From: Chitinophaga sp. MM2321
Lineage (GTDB): Bacteria; Bacteroidota; Bacteroidia; Chitinophagales; Chitinophagaceae
Assembly (NCBI RefSeq): GCF_964033635.1
Contig: NZ_OZ035533.1
Location: 2,480,001 to 2,544,000 of the forward strand
Length of the DNA stretch: 64,000 nucleotides
Reading direction: 5' to 3'
The translations under genes and the position numbers were made by a program. Shown one piece after another: positions 53,091 to 60,788 of this stretch. Below the pieces are notes generated by a model, which was not told the origin of the DNA, made no database searches, and saw only the letters and a program-made list of their open reading frames with translations. The first letter of the stretch is position 1, and each line of letters opens with the position of its first letter.

Positions 53091-55580
53091 ATGAGAAAAA
53101 TTGTATTGTTATTGACTGGATGGATGCTATTATTTCACCTCGCCGCAATGGCACAACAGCAGGGAGGAAAAGGCGCTGCTGCCAATACGGGTACCATTTA
53201 CGGAAAATTACTGGATGCACAAACAGGGAAACCTGTAGAATACGCTTCTGTGGCACTGTTACGTGCTGATTCATCCGTTCTGACCGGGATGTTATCCAAG
53301 CCAAACGGAGACTTTAATTTCGAAAGTGTTGCACATGGTAAATATCTCCTTAAAATAAATTTTATCGGATATGAAACTTTTTATAAACCAGCTCCGTTAA
53401 CAGGCAAAACAAGCTCATTGGATGTTGGTAATATCAAGCTCAAAGCAAATGTAAAATCACTGGCAACCGTAGATGTGGTAGGTGAAAAACCAGCCTTTAC
53501 TATGGCTATTGATAAACGTGTGTTTAACGTAGATAAAAACCTGGCCAGCCTCGGCGGAACTGCCACCGATGTACTGAAACAGGTACCTTCCGTAAACGTG
53601 GACATTGATGGAAACGTTACGGTACGCAATGGCGCACCTACCATCTTTATTGATGGCCGCCCCTCTACCCTCACCCTCGATCAGATCCCGGCAGATGCTA
53701 TTGCCACCATCGAAGTGGTTACCAACCCATCTGCTAAATATGATGCGGAAGGGATGAGCGGGATCCTCAATATTGTACTGAAGAAGAACAAGCGGGCAGG
53801 TATTCACGGGCTAATCAGCGCCGGTGTTACTACCCAGGGAAGTACCAATGCCGGTGTGAATTTCAACCTGCGCCAGGAAAAGTTCAACTTCTTCATCAAT
53901 TATGATATCCGTAACCGTATTTCTCCGATGAACAACCGCCTGTTCCGGAAAAACATCGGGGCAGACACCACCACTTACCTCGAACAATTACAAAGTGGCG
54001 ACTTTTACCGCAAGTTCCAGACAGGACGCGCGGGCTTTGACCTGTTCCTCGACAACCGTAACACCCTCACCATTTCGCAATCAATTACCGGTGGGAACTT
54101 TAACAGGTACAACGATCAGACACTGAACGAAATGGATGTCAACCAGGAGAAAGTACGCTACGGTACCGGTATCGACAATACGAGAAACGGTTTCAGGAAT
54201 TACAGCACCCAGGTTGGATACAAACATACTTTCGCCAAAGAAGGCCATGAACTAACTGCCGACCTTACCTATAGCCGTGCTACGGGAGATAACAGTTCCG
54301 AGTATTCACTGAACTACTTCGACCTGAAGGGCAACGCTATTGATGCGCCCAAAACGCCGGAAAAACGCTATGGCACTGGTGAAGGGAAAACGAACTATCT
54401 CACTGGCCAGATAGATTATGTAAACCCGCTCACCGAAAAATCTAAAATAGAAATGGGACTGCGCAGCAATACCCGCAAGTTTGATAACTATACCAATACT
54501 TTCGGACAAGACTACGCCAGCGGTGAATATAAACTGGATACGGCGCTCTCCAACAACTACCATTACCAGGAGCAGATCAACGCAGGATATGTAAGCTATA
54601 CCGGCGCTAAAGACAACTTCGGCTACCAGGTTGGGTTGAGAGCAGAACAATCTTACTATAGCGGAGAAACAAAACTGGGACAAAAAGATTCGTATAAGAT
54701 CAATTATCCCATCAGTCTTTTCCCCAGTATATTTTTATCACAGAAATTAAAGGGAGATCATGAGCTGCAATTGAACTACAGCCGTCGTATCCGTCGCCCG
54801 TGGTTCAGAGACCTGCTGCCTACTATCGAGTACAGCGGACAGAGTGCCAACCGTGGTAACCCGGACCTGAAGCCGGAATTCACCAATTCCTTTGAGCTGT
54901 CTTACCTGAAGGATTTTGCACAGAAACATAATGTACTGGTATCCCTGTACTATCGTAATACCAATAATGCCATTACTGATTTTTATGTAGATACCACCCT
55001 TAACCTGAACGGACAAACGCAGCGGGTGTTACTCTCATACCCTATCAATGCTGACACCCGTAATTCCTACGGTGCCGAATTCACCGTAAGAAGTCAGCTG
55101 ACCAAAATATGGGACGTGACTACCAACGTGAACATGGCGCAAACAAAGATCAAGGCGAGCAGTAAGGGCGATAACCTCTCTAACCAGGGCTTTGTATGGT
55201 TCGGTAAACTGAACAGTAACACCAGGCTCCCCTGGGACCTGACCTTACAGGTATCGGGTCAGTACGAATCCAAACAGATATTGCCACAGGGAGAAAGAGA
55301 GCCTAAATGGGCAGTAGATGCAGGCATTAAAAAAGACCTGCTGAAAAAGACATTATCTATTTCTCTCGGCATCAATGATATTTTCAATACAGACCGTAAC
55401 CTCAGTTATACGACGACCGATTTTTCCGAACAGGAAAATTACCGCAAACGCCTCACCCGCGAAGTGCGCCTCAACGCTGTATGGCGCTTCGGTAAACTGG
55501 ACTCCAACCTCTTCAAACGCAAGAGCAACAAATCCGGTAATGATAGCGGTGGAGAAATGGGAGGAGGAGATAATTATTAA
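53091..55580 (+). CDS. TonB-dependent-receptor-like outer-membrane barrel (OMP_b-brl_3 type)
   Basis: The 829-residue protein has a signal peptide (LFHLAAMAQQQ). A carboxypeptidase-regulatory-like domain follows (about 33-120; GTIYGKLLDAQTGKPVEYAS, YLLKINFIGYETF), then a plug-like domain (KQVPSVNVDIDGNVTVRNG, VVTNPSAKYDAEGMSGILNI). The C-terminal barrel of the OMP_b-brl_3 type has 14 or more aromatic strands and ends WRFGKLDSNLFKRKSN. The tail is glycine and aspartate rich. No TonB box or SusD partner is beside it, which fits the non-SusC group. The ligand is not known. A 47-bp hairpin follows. Confidence 0.9.
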   Translation: MRKIVLLLTGWMLLFHLAAMAQQQGGKGAAANTGTIYGKLLDAQTGKPVEYASVALLRADSSVLTGMLSKPNGDFNFESVAHGKYLLKINFIGYETFYKPAPLTGKTSSLDVGNIKLKANVKSLATVDVVGEKPAFTMAIDKRVFNVDKNLASLGGTATDVLKQVPSVNVDIDGNVTVRNGAPTIFIDGRPSTLTLDQIPADAIATIEVVTNPSAKYDAEGMSGILNIVLKKNKRAGIHGLISAGVTTQGSTNAGVNFNLRQEKFNFFINYDIRNRISPMNNRLFRKNIGADTTTYLEQLQSGDFYRKFQTGRAGFDLFLDNRNTLTISQSITGGNFNRYNDQTLNEMDVNQEKVRYGTGIDNTRNGFRNYSTQVGYKHTFAKEGHELTADLTYSRATGDNSSEYSLNYFDLKGNAIDAPKTPEKRYGTGEGKTNYLTGQIDYVNPLTEKSKIEMGLRSNTRKFDNYTNTFGQDYASGEYKLDTALSNNYHYQEQINAGYVSYTGAKDNFGYQVGLRAEQSYYSGETKLGQKDSYKINYPISLFPSIFLSQKLKGDHELQLNYSRRIRRPWFRDLLPTIEYSGQSANRGNPDLKPEFTNSFELSYLKDFAQKHNVLVSLYYRNTNNAITDFYVDTTLNLNGQTQRVLLSYPINADTRNSYGAEFTVRSQLTKIWDVTTNVNMAQTKIKASSKGDNLSNQGFVWFGKLNSNTRLPWDLTLQVSGQYESKQILPQGEREPKWAVDAGIKKDLLKKTLSISLGINDIFNTDRNLSYTTTDFSEQENYRKRLTREVRLNAVWRFGKLDSNLFKRKSNKSGNDSGGEMGGGDNY

Positions 55581-55595
55581 TAACCAATAAAAAAT

Positions 55596-55642
55596 AAAAG
55601 TAAAAACCCGTTTGGTATGATACCAGACGGGTTTTTACTTTT
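55596..55642 (+). terminator. Strong hairpin terminator after the barrel gene
   Basis: The 21-bp arms 55596-55616 and 55622-55642 match with one G-T pair around a 5-base loop; a T-run follows. The next gene runs in the same direction, so this one is a one-sided terminator. Confidence 0.85.
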
Positions 55643-55705
55643 AATGTAGCCTACATCATTTTAATAATAAATTCGCATAAATTCGTAACGGCTAATTATC
55701 TCTTC

Positions 55706-56179
55706 ATGGATTCTATCTATCATACTATCACACTTCGTTTCCTGGCAGAACCTTCAGATATTAATTTCGGGGGCAAAGTACATGGAGGTTCCGTTATGAA
55801 ATGGATTGACTCTGCCGGTTACACCTGTGCGGCCAACTGGAGCGGACAATATGCGGTTACAGTATATGTGGGCGGGATCCGCTTCTTCAAGCCCATTTCC
55901 ATTGGCGACCTGGTAGAGATCAATGCCTCTATCATTTATACCGGAAATACCAGCATGCACATCTCTATTGATGTATGGGCAGGCAATCCCCGGCAACAAC
56001 AAAAACAAAAGACCACTCACTGCGTCATGGTTTTTGCCGCCGTAGATGATAACGGGAAAACGGTACCGGTACCCAAATGGACGCCCCAAACGGCCAATGA
56101 AATCAGCATGGAAAGCTATGCCCGGAAGCTGATGGATTTAAGAAAAGATATTGACGAAGAGATGAAACCATATATGTGA
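55706..56179 (+). CDS. Acyl-CoA thioesterase, hot-dog fold
   Basis: The 157-residue protein resembles YciA/ACOT-type thioesterases: INFGGKVHGGSVMKWIDSAG (catalytic region), then VTVYVGGIRFFKPISIGDLV and TSMHISIDVWAGN. It breaks acyl-CoA to free acid in the cytoplasm; the chain length preference is not known. The start at 55706 gives a typical MDSIYHTITLRFLAEPSD. It ends 6 bases before the ABC gene on the other strand with no hairpin between. Confidence 0.9.
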   Translation: MDSIYHTITLRFLAEPSDINFGGKVHGGSVMKWIDSAGYTCAANWSGQYAVTVYVGGIRFFKPISIGDLVEINASIIYTGNTSMHISIDVWAGNPRQQQKQKTTHCVMVFAAVDDNGKTVPVPKWTPQTANEISMESYARKLMDLRKDIDEEMKPYM

Positions 56180-56185
56180 CGGCAA

Positions 56186-57961
56186 CTAGACTGTGAACTG
56201 CATTTCACTTAATGTTTTGTACAATCCACCATCCATGCCAATCAGTTCTGCGTGGGTGCCTTCCTCTACGATGCTGCCTTTGTCCAGCACGATGATTTTA
56301 TCTGCTTGTCTTACCGTGGCAAGACGATGCGCAATGACGATAGACGTACGTCCTTCCATCAACTTGTCCAATGCGTCCTGTACCAGTTTCTCCGACTCGG
56401 AATCAAGTGCGGAAGTGGCTTCATCGAGGATGAGTATCCTGGGGTTTTTAAGCGCCGCGCGGGCTATGGCAATACGCTGGCGTTGCCCACCTGATAACTG
56501 GATGCCACGTTCTCCCACCACGGTGTCAAGTTTCAGCGGAAACCGCTGTATAAATTCCCAGGCATTGGCTTGTCTTGCGGCAGCTTCCATTTCGGCGTCA
56601 GTGGCGTCTGGTTTGCCATAGGCAATGTTTTCGCGGATAGTACCCCCAAAGAGGAAGACATCCTGCGGCACAACAGCCATCTGTGCCCGCAACTCCGACA
56701 AAGGAATGGTGTTCCCTGGTTTGCCATCGAAAGAAATGCTGCCACTTACCGGATCATAGAGTCTTAGCAGCAACGACACAATAGTGCTCTTTCCGGCGCC
56801 GCTGGGACCTACCAGGGCTACCTTCTGATCTGCATACACATCAAAGGATACGTCATTCATAATGGTCAGATCCGGCCGGGATGGATAATGAAAAGAGATG
56901 TCGCGGAAGCTGATTTGTCCACCCAGCTGATTTTCCGGCTGGATGATCTTTACCGGCGTAATATCTTCTTCAGGTTCATCCAGGATTTCCAGCAGGTGTT
57001 CTGTAGCGCCGATACTTTTCTGCAGGTTGGTATATACTTCTGCTAAGCCGGCAATGGAGCCGCCTATAAATACGGAGTAAAGTACAAATGATAACAATTC
57101 CGGTGTGCTGAGTCCCATCGCTACGCCTCTCCAGATCACCGCTACCAGGGCGCCAAAAATACCCAGGATAATAAAGGAAGAAAATGCACCGCGGTACTTA
57201 CCCCCTTTCATGCCTATCCTCGCCGCTTCGTTGGTGCGTTGACGGTAGCGTGCTATCTCAAAATATTCGTTGGCAAAAGCCTTTACATTCATGATACCCT
57301 GTAATGTTTCTTCCACAACTGTATTGGCTGCGGCCACCTGTTCCTGTACCTGTTTGGAAAAGCGGCGGATAAATTTTCCGAAAACTACAGCCGCTACCAT
57401 CATGATGGGTAGAATGGCCAGCATAAAGGCTGTGAGCTTCCAGGAAGTGATCAGCAAAATCACAATTCCCCCTACAATGATGATCATCTGTCGGATAAAT
57501 TCTGCCAGTGTGGTCGTAAATGTTTCCTGCAACAGGGAGATATCGGAAGAGATACGGCTACTCAGTTCTCCTACCCTTCTTTCCAGGAAAAATTTCATGG
57601 GCAGTTTGATCAGGTGGCTGTAAATCGTCTGACGCAGCATGGCCAGCGTCTTCTCGGTTACATTTACAAACAGGATGATACGGAAAAAAGAAAAGATGGA
57701 TTGTGCTACCAGTACAGCCAGTAACAAGAGTCCTGCTTTATTCATGCCATGAAGCAGGTCGGTGCTGCTTTTCGGGTCTACTAGCTGACCTAACAGCTTG
57801 GGGAATGCGAGACCTGCCAGACTGGAAACAAGCAGGAAAAACAGGCCCAGTGCAAACTGTGGCCAGTATGGTTTCACATAATGAAACAGGCGGAATGTTT
57901 TCTTGAGGGACGCCATTTTTAGGCGTTGCTTAGGCGTATCTGTACCGGTATCTCTTTGCAT
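56186..57961 (-). CDS. ABC exporter with fused membrane and ATPase domains, MsbA/BmrA-like
   Basis: A 591-residue half-transporter. Six membrane segments lie at about 35-320, the ATPase at 350-591. Walker A is G385-PSGAGKS392, the signature is LSGGQRQRIAIARA, and Walker B is ILILDEATSALD. Such proteins work as homodimers to export lipids or drugs. The ATG at 57961 comes after a good -7 element; a second ATG at 57916 is also possible. A 10-bp inverted repeat spans the -7 element (57972-58005). Confidence 0.93.
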   Translation of the reverse strand: MQRDTGTDTPKQRLKMASLKKTFRLFHYVKPYWPQFALGLFFLLVSSLAGLAFPKLLGQLVDPKSSTDLLHGMNKAGLLLLAVLVAQSIFSFFRIILFVNVTEKTLAMLRQTIYSHLIKLPMKFFLERRVGELSSRISSDISLLQETFTTTLAEFIRQMIIIVGGIVILLITSWKLTAFMLAILPIMMVAAVVFGKFIRRFSKQVQEQVAAANTVVEETLQGIMNVKAFANEYFEIARYRQRTNEAARIGMKGGKYRGAFSSFIILGIFGALVAVIWRGVAMGLSTPELLSFVLYSVFIGGSIAGLAEVYTNLQKSIGATEHLLEILDEPEEDITPVKIIQPENQLGGQISFRDISFHYPSRPDLTIMNDVSFDVYADQKVALVGPSGAGKSTIVSLLLRLYDPVSGSISFDGKPGNTIPLSELRAQMAVVPQDVFLFGGTIRENIAYGKPDATDAEMEAAARQANAWEFIQRFPLKLDTVVGERGIQLSGGQRQRIAIARAALKNPRILILDEATSALDSESEKLVQDALDKLMEGRTSIVIAHRLATVRQADKIIVLDKGSIVEEGTHAELIGMDGGLYKTLSEMQFTV

Positions 57962-57971
57962 CAGGATAAAG

Positions 57972-58007
57972 TCTTTGTTACAGGGAGACGATGAAGTAAC
58001 AAAGATA
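57972..58007 (-). promoter_or_regulatory. Promoter with overlapping inverted repeat, ABC exporter
   Basis: Minus-strand TATCTTTG (58000-58007) is an exact TAnnTTTG -7 element. TCTTTGTTAC (57972-57981) and GTAACAAAGA (57996-58005) are perfect inverted copies with 14 bases between. One arm lies in the -7 element and the other about 20 bases into the transcript. It is a candidate repressor site. Confidence 0.5.
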
Positions 58008-58017
58008 TTGTATAAAA

Positions 58018-58064
58018 AACTGCCTTACTACGGATTAGTTGTTGCTAACCTTAGTAAGGCAGTT
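58018..58064 (-). terminator. Hairpin terminator after the small lipoprotein genes
   Basis: AACTGCCTTACTA (58018-58030) pairs perfectly with TAGTAAGGCAGTT (58052-58064); inside, GGATTAG and CTAACC extend the stem. On the minus strand a run of six T follows, so it ends the lipoprotein unit before the ABC gene's promoter. Confidence 0.85.
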
Positions 58065-58105
58065 ATCCTGCTTGTTTGCACCGATGGCCATCGGGTAACA
58101 GTGTA

Positions 58106-58363
58106 TTACTGCGGCCTGCGGTTTCCATCTTTTGTAGAGTCACCGGCGCCGGTACCAAAGCGGGCAGAATCTTCGCCCGGATTAATGGCACCCGGAGGAG
58201 CCTGTGCTCCCGGAACGGTGTCTGGCATTAGCGCAGCCGTATCCGGCATTGTTGACTCGGAGTTTATACCGGTCGAATCTGCATTCTGATTGGCTCCATT
58301 GCCACACGACATGAGCATGAGCGTTGAAACCCCTGCTGCCAGAAGGATGTTTGATACTTTCAT
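58106..58363 (-). CDS. Small lipoprotein, 85 residues
   Basis: The ATG at 58363 gives a lipoprotein signal KVSNILLAAGVSTLMLMSC; lipobox LMSC. The mature 65 residues are rich in S, T, P, G, D and A (STMPDTAALMPDTVPGAQA) and carry no fold that I recognise. The frame opens 9 bases earlier at a second ATG. It lies 67 bp behind another tiny lipoprotein with similar composition, and both end at the strong hairpin at 58018. The function is unknown. It is probably a surface or periplasmic filler-type lipoprotein. Confidence 0.7.
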   Translation of the reverse strand: MKVSNILLAAGVSTLMLMSCGNGANQNADSTGINSESTMPDTAALMPDTVPGAQAPPGAINPGEDSARFGTGAGDSTKDGNRRPQ

Positions 58364-58430
58364 ACGGAACATTTAAAAGGTGAAGTAAATAGGTCAGATA
58401 TGGTTAACAGTCTTCCCCTTTAAAATGCTG

Positions 58431-58628
58431 CTATAAATGAGCAGTATCAGGTTTGGTAACCATTGTATCCACCGGGATAACACTGGTGCTATCCACTTTG
58501 GGCATTGTTACGGCGGCAGAATCGGCTTCCTTTGCGCTCTCCCTGCTACTGTTACATGCCAGGAGAAAGATACTGAGGACACCGGTTATGCAGATAACCA
58601 TGCAGGATTTATATAATAAAGGTTTCAT
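58431..58628 (-). CDS. Small lipoprotein, 65 residues
   Basis: A short gene with a clear lipoprotein signal SCMVICITGVLSIFLLAC; lipobox LLAC. The mature peptide of about 40 residues has SSRESAKEADSAAV and a proline/threonine/aspartate tail VDTMVTKPDTAHL. The composition resembles the neighbour at 58106 (both have PDT and ADS units), so they may be old duplicates. The frame is intact and the signal argues for a real gene. No function is suggested. Confidence 0.65.
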   Translation of the reverse strand: MKPLLYKSCMVICITGVLSIFLLACNSSRESAKEADSAAVTMPKVDSTSVIPVDTMVTKPDTAHL

Positions 58629-58816
58629 AAGCCCACAAAATTTAATGTTAGTGTTAGATAGATTCCGTCATACGACAGCTATTTTAGGTGAAGGAAAGAA
58701 TTGTGCCAACCCTTACATTTGTGAGGAGATATTTTAAAAGAGGTAACACTTATAGTGATCATATAGAAAGATCCGGTATTGATACAGGTTTTGATGAACA
58801 ACTATATGGGGAAATC

Positions 58817-58852
58817 GTAGCAAAAGGGAACAATTAGATGACTTTTTGCTAC
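58817..58852. promoter_or_regulatory. Inverted repeat upstream of DUF763 operon
   Basis: GTAGCAAAA (58817-58825) and TTTTGCTAC (58844-58852) are perfect inverted copies with an 18-base spacer, ending 28 bases before the DUF763 ATG. A nearly matching -7 element (ACTTTTTG) overlaps the right arm. Could be an operator. Confidence 0.35.
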
Positions 58853-58880
58853 ACAATTTCAGGTACAAAATTATTTTAGT

Positions 58881-60080
58881 ATGCCTTCTTATGCAGACCT
58901 GCCTTTACACTACGGTCATGTTCCACCATGGCTGGCAAAGCGGATGAGCCTTTTAGGCGGCGCTATTGTAGAGGCGATAGTGACAGATTATGGTAAAGGT
59001 GAAGTTGTAAGACGGCTCAGTGATCCCTGCTGGTTTCAGGCCCTGGGGTGTGTATTGGGGATGGACTGGCATTCATCAGGGATCACCACCAGCGTGATGG
59101 GCGCGCTGAAAAAGGCCCTCAATCCTCGTTCGGGGGAACTGGGTATTTACATCTGTGGAGGGAAAGGTCGCCACAGTCGTCAAACCCCGGCGGAGCTGAT
59201 GGCCATTGCTGAAAGAACTGGTCTGCCTGGTGAGCAACTCGTGCGCAGCAGCAAGCTAACAGCCAAAGTAGATAATACCGCCATCCAGGATGGCTTTCAA
59301 CTATACCTGCACTCTTTTATTCTGTCAGATGAAGGAGAATGGGCCGTGGTGCAACAGGGCATGAATGACGCCAGTAGTATGGCAAGACGGTACCACTGGC
59401 ATTCTTCAGCCTTTCAGTCTTTTACAGAAGCACCACATACTTTTATTTACGGTCACAACCAAGGGCTTATTCTTAATCTCACAGATCTGCATGCCGACCA
59501 GACCAAAGCCGGTATAATGCAGGTACTGAAAGAAAAGCCGGCTCATCTGCTTCCAGAAATACGCCACCTCCTGATGCCATCGCACCATGATGTGCGCGCG
59601 GAAAATGTGAACCTGAAGCGACTGGGGAGCGTGCTCGCACTGGCGCATGATACCAACCCCGCTAATTTTGAAGCCCTGCTCATGCTGGAAGGCGTAGGCC
59701 CGAGAACGTTACAGTCACTGACACTTGTGAGTGAAGTGATTCACGGCACCCCCTCCCGTTTTGAGGACCCGGCCCGCTTTTCGTTTGCCCATGGAGGTAA
59801 GGACGGGCATCCATTCCCGGTTCCCATCAAGGTGTATGATGAAACCATTCATACACTCAGGGAAGCACTGGACAAAGCTAGGATAGGACAGTCCGACAAA
59901 CAGGACGCTATAAAAAAGCTCTCCCGGCTCGCCATGCAAATAGAAAAAGATTTTGAACCGAATGCCAATTTCGACAAGGTAATAGAACAGGAACGCCGCA
60001 ACTCCTGGCAATATGGGGGCAGAACCGTTTTCGGGAAAGCCACTAAACCAAAAGGCGGTGAGCAGCTTGAATTATTCTGA
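58881..60080 (+). CDS. DUF763 family protein
   Basis: The 399-residue protein is a clear DUF763 member: DLPLHYGHVPPWLAKRMS, DPCWFQALGCVLGMDWHSSG, CGGKGRHSRQTPAEL, and QGMNDASSMARRYHWHSS. The C-terminal part has a helix-hairpin-helix-like G271-V-G273-P in LMLEGVGPRTLQSLTLVSEV, a DNA-binding sign, and FAHGGKDGHPFPVPIKVYDE. The function is unknown; the family is found in archaea and bacteria, and the conserved histidines and HhH suggest a DNA-processing role. The endonuclease V gene starts 15 bp downstream, which supports that. Confidence 0.88.
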   Translation: MPSYADLPLHYGHVPPWLAKRMSLLGGAIVEAIVTDYGKGEVVRRLSDPCWFQALGCVLGMDWHSSGITTSVMGALKKALNPRSGELGIYICGGKGRHSRQTPAELMAIAERTGLPGEQLVRSSKLTAKVDNTAIQDGFQLYLHSFILSDEGEWAVVQQGMNDASSMARRYHWHSSAFQSFTEAPHTFIYGHNQGLILNLTDLHADQTKAGIMQVLKEKPAHLLPEIRHLLMPSHHDVRAENVNLKRLGSVLALAHDTNPANFEALLMLEGVGPRTLQSLTLVSEVIHGTPSRFEDPARFSFAHGGKDGHPFPVPIKVYDETIHTLREALDKARIGQSDKQDAIKKLSRLAMQIEKDFEPNANFDKVIEQERRNSWQYGGRTVFGKATKPKGGEQLELF

Positions 60081-60095
60081 TAAACTACGGAGACC

Positions 60096-60788
60096 ATGAT
60101 AAATTATAATGAACTCAGCGTACCGGAAGCAACCATCCTTCAAAAGGAAATGCGGGATAAAGTGATCATCCAGCCCTACAATGGTCCTGTTAATTATATA
60201 GCTGGTGCTGATATTTCATTCAATAAATTCAGTACAACGGTATACGCCGGTATTGTGCTGCTTCGTTTTCCGGAACTCACACCGGTTGGTTATAGCCTGG
60301 TAAAGAAAGAGGTGACTTTTCCCTATGTACCCGGCTTCCTGGCTTTCCGGGAAGTGCCCGCACTGCTGGATGCCTGGGAGCAATTGCCGCAGAAACCGGA
60401 TGTGTTGGTGGTAGATGGTCATGGTATTGCGCATCCTCGTCGCATGGGTATTGCATCGCATTTTGGCGTGCTGACCAACCACCCTACTATTGGCAGTGCC
60501 AAGAAAAAACTTTTTGGCGCTTATGAAGAACCGGGTCCTAACCGTGGCGACTATACGCCACTGACAGATAAGCAAGGTATGGTGATGGGTAGTGTGCTGC
60601 GCAGCAAGCAAAAGGTGAAACCTATCTTTGTATCGCCCGGCCACCTGATGGATGTTGCAGGCAGTTTGCAGCTCATTCTGCAATGTGTGCAACGCTATCG
60701 TTTACCGGAACCTACACGCCTGGCGCATAATGCCGTGAACCAGTTCCGGCTGGGTACTTTGCCGGAAGGTTATTCGGAAGCCAGTTAA
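60096..60788 (+). CDS. nfi: Endonuclease V (deoxyinosine 3'-endonuclease)
   Basis: A 230-residue endonuclease V, which cuts DNA one base 3' of deoxyinosine, so helps remove deaminated adenine. Catalytic residues are in place: D39 in AGADISF, E86 in PGFLAFREVP, D107 in VVDGHGIAHPRRMGIASHFG. The metal-binding and base-pocket tyrosine region is near SLVKKEVTFPYVPGF. It follows DUF763 by 15 bp, presumably in one mRNA. Its last 4 bases overlap the end of the opposing gene. Confidence 0.95.
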   Translation: MINYNELSVPEATILQKEMRDKVIIQPYNGPVNYIAGADISFNKFSTTVYAGIVLLRFPELTPVGYSLVKKEVTFPYVPGFLAFREVPALLDAWEQLPQKPDVLVVDGHGIAHPRRMGIASHFGVLTNHPTIGSAKKKLFGAYEEPGPNRGDYTPLTDKQGMVMGSVLRSKQKVKPIFVSPGHLMDVAGSLQLILQCVQRYRLPEPTRLAHNAVNQFRLGTLPEGYSEAS

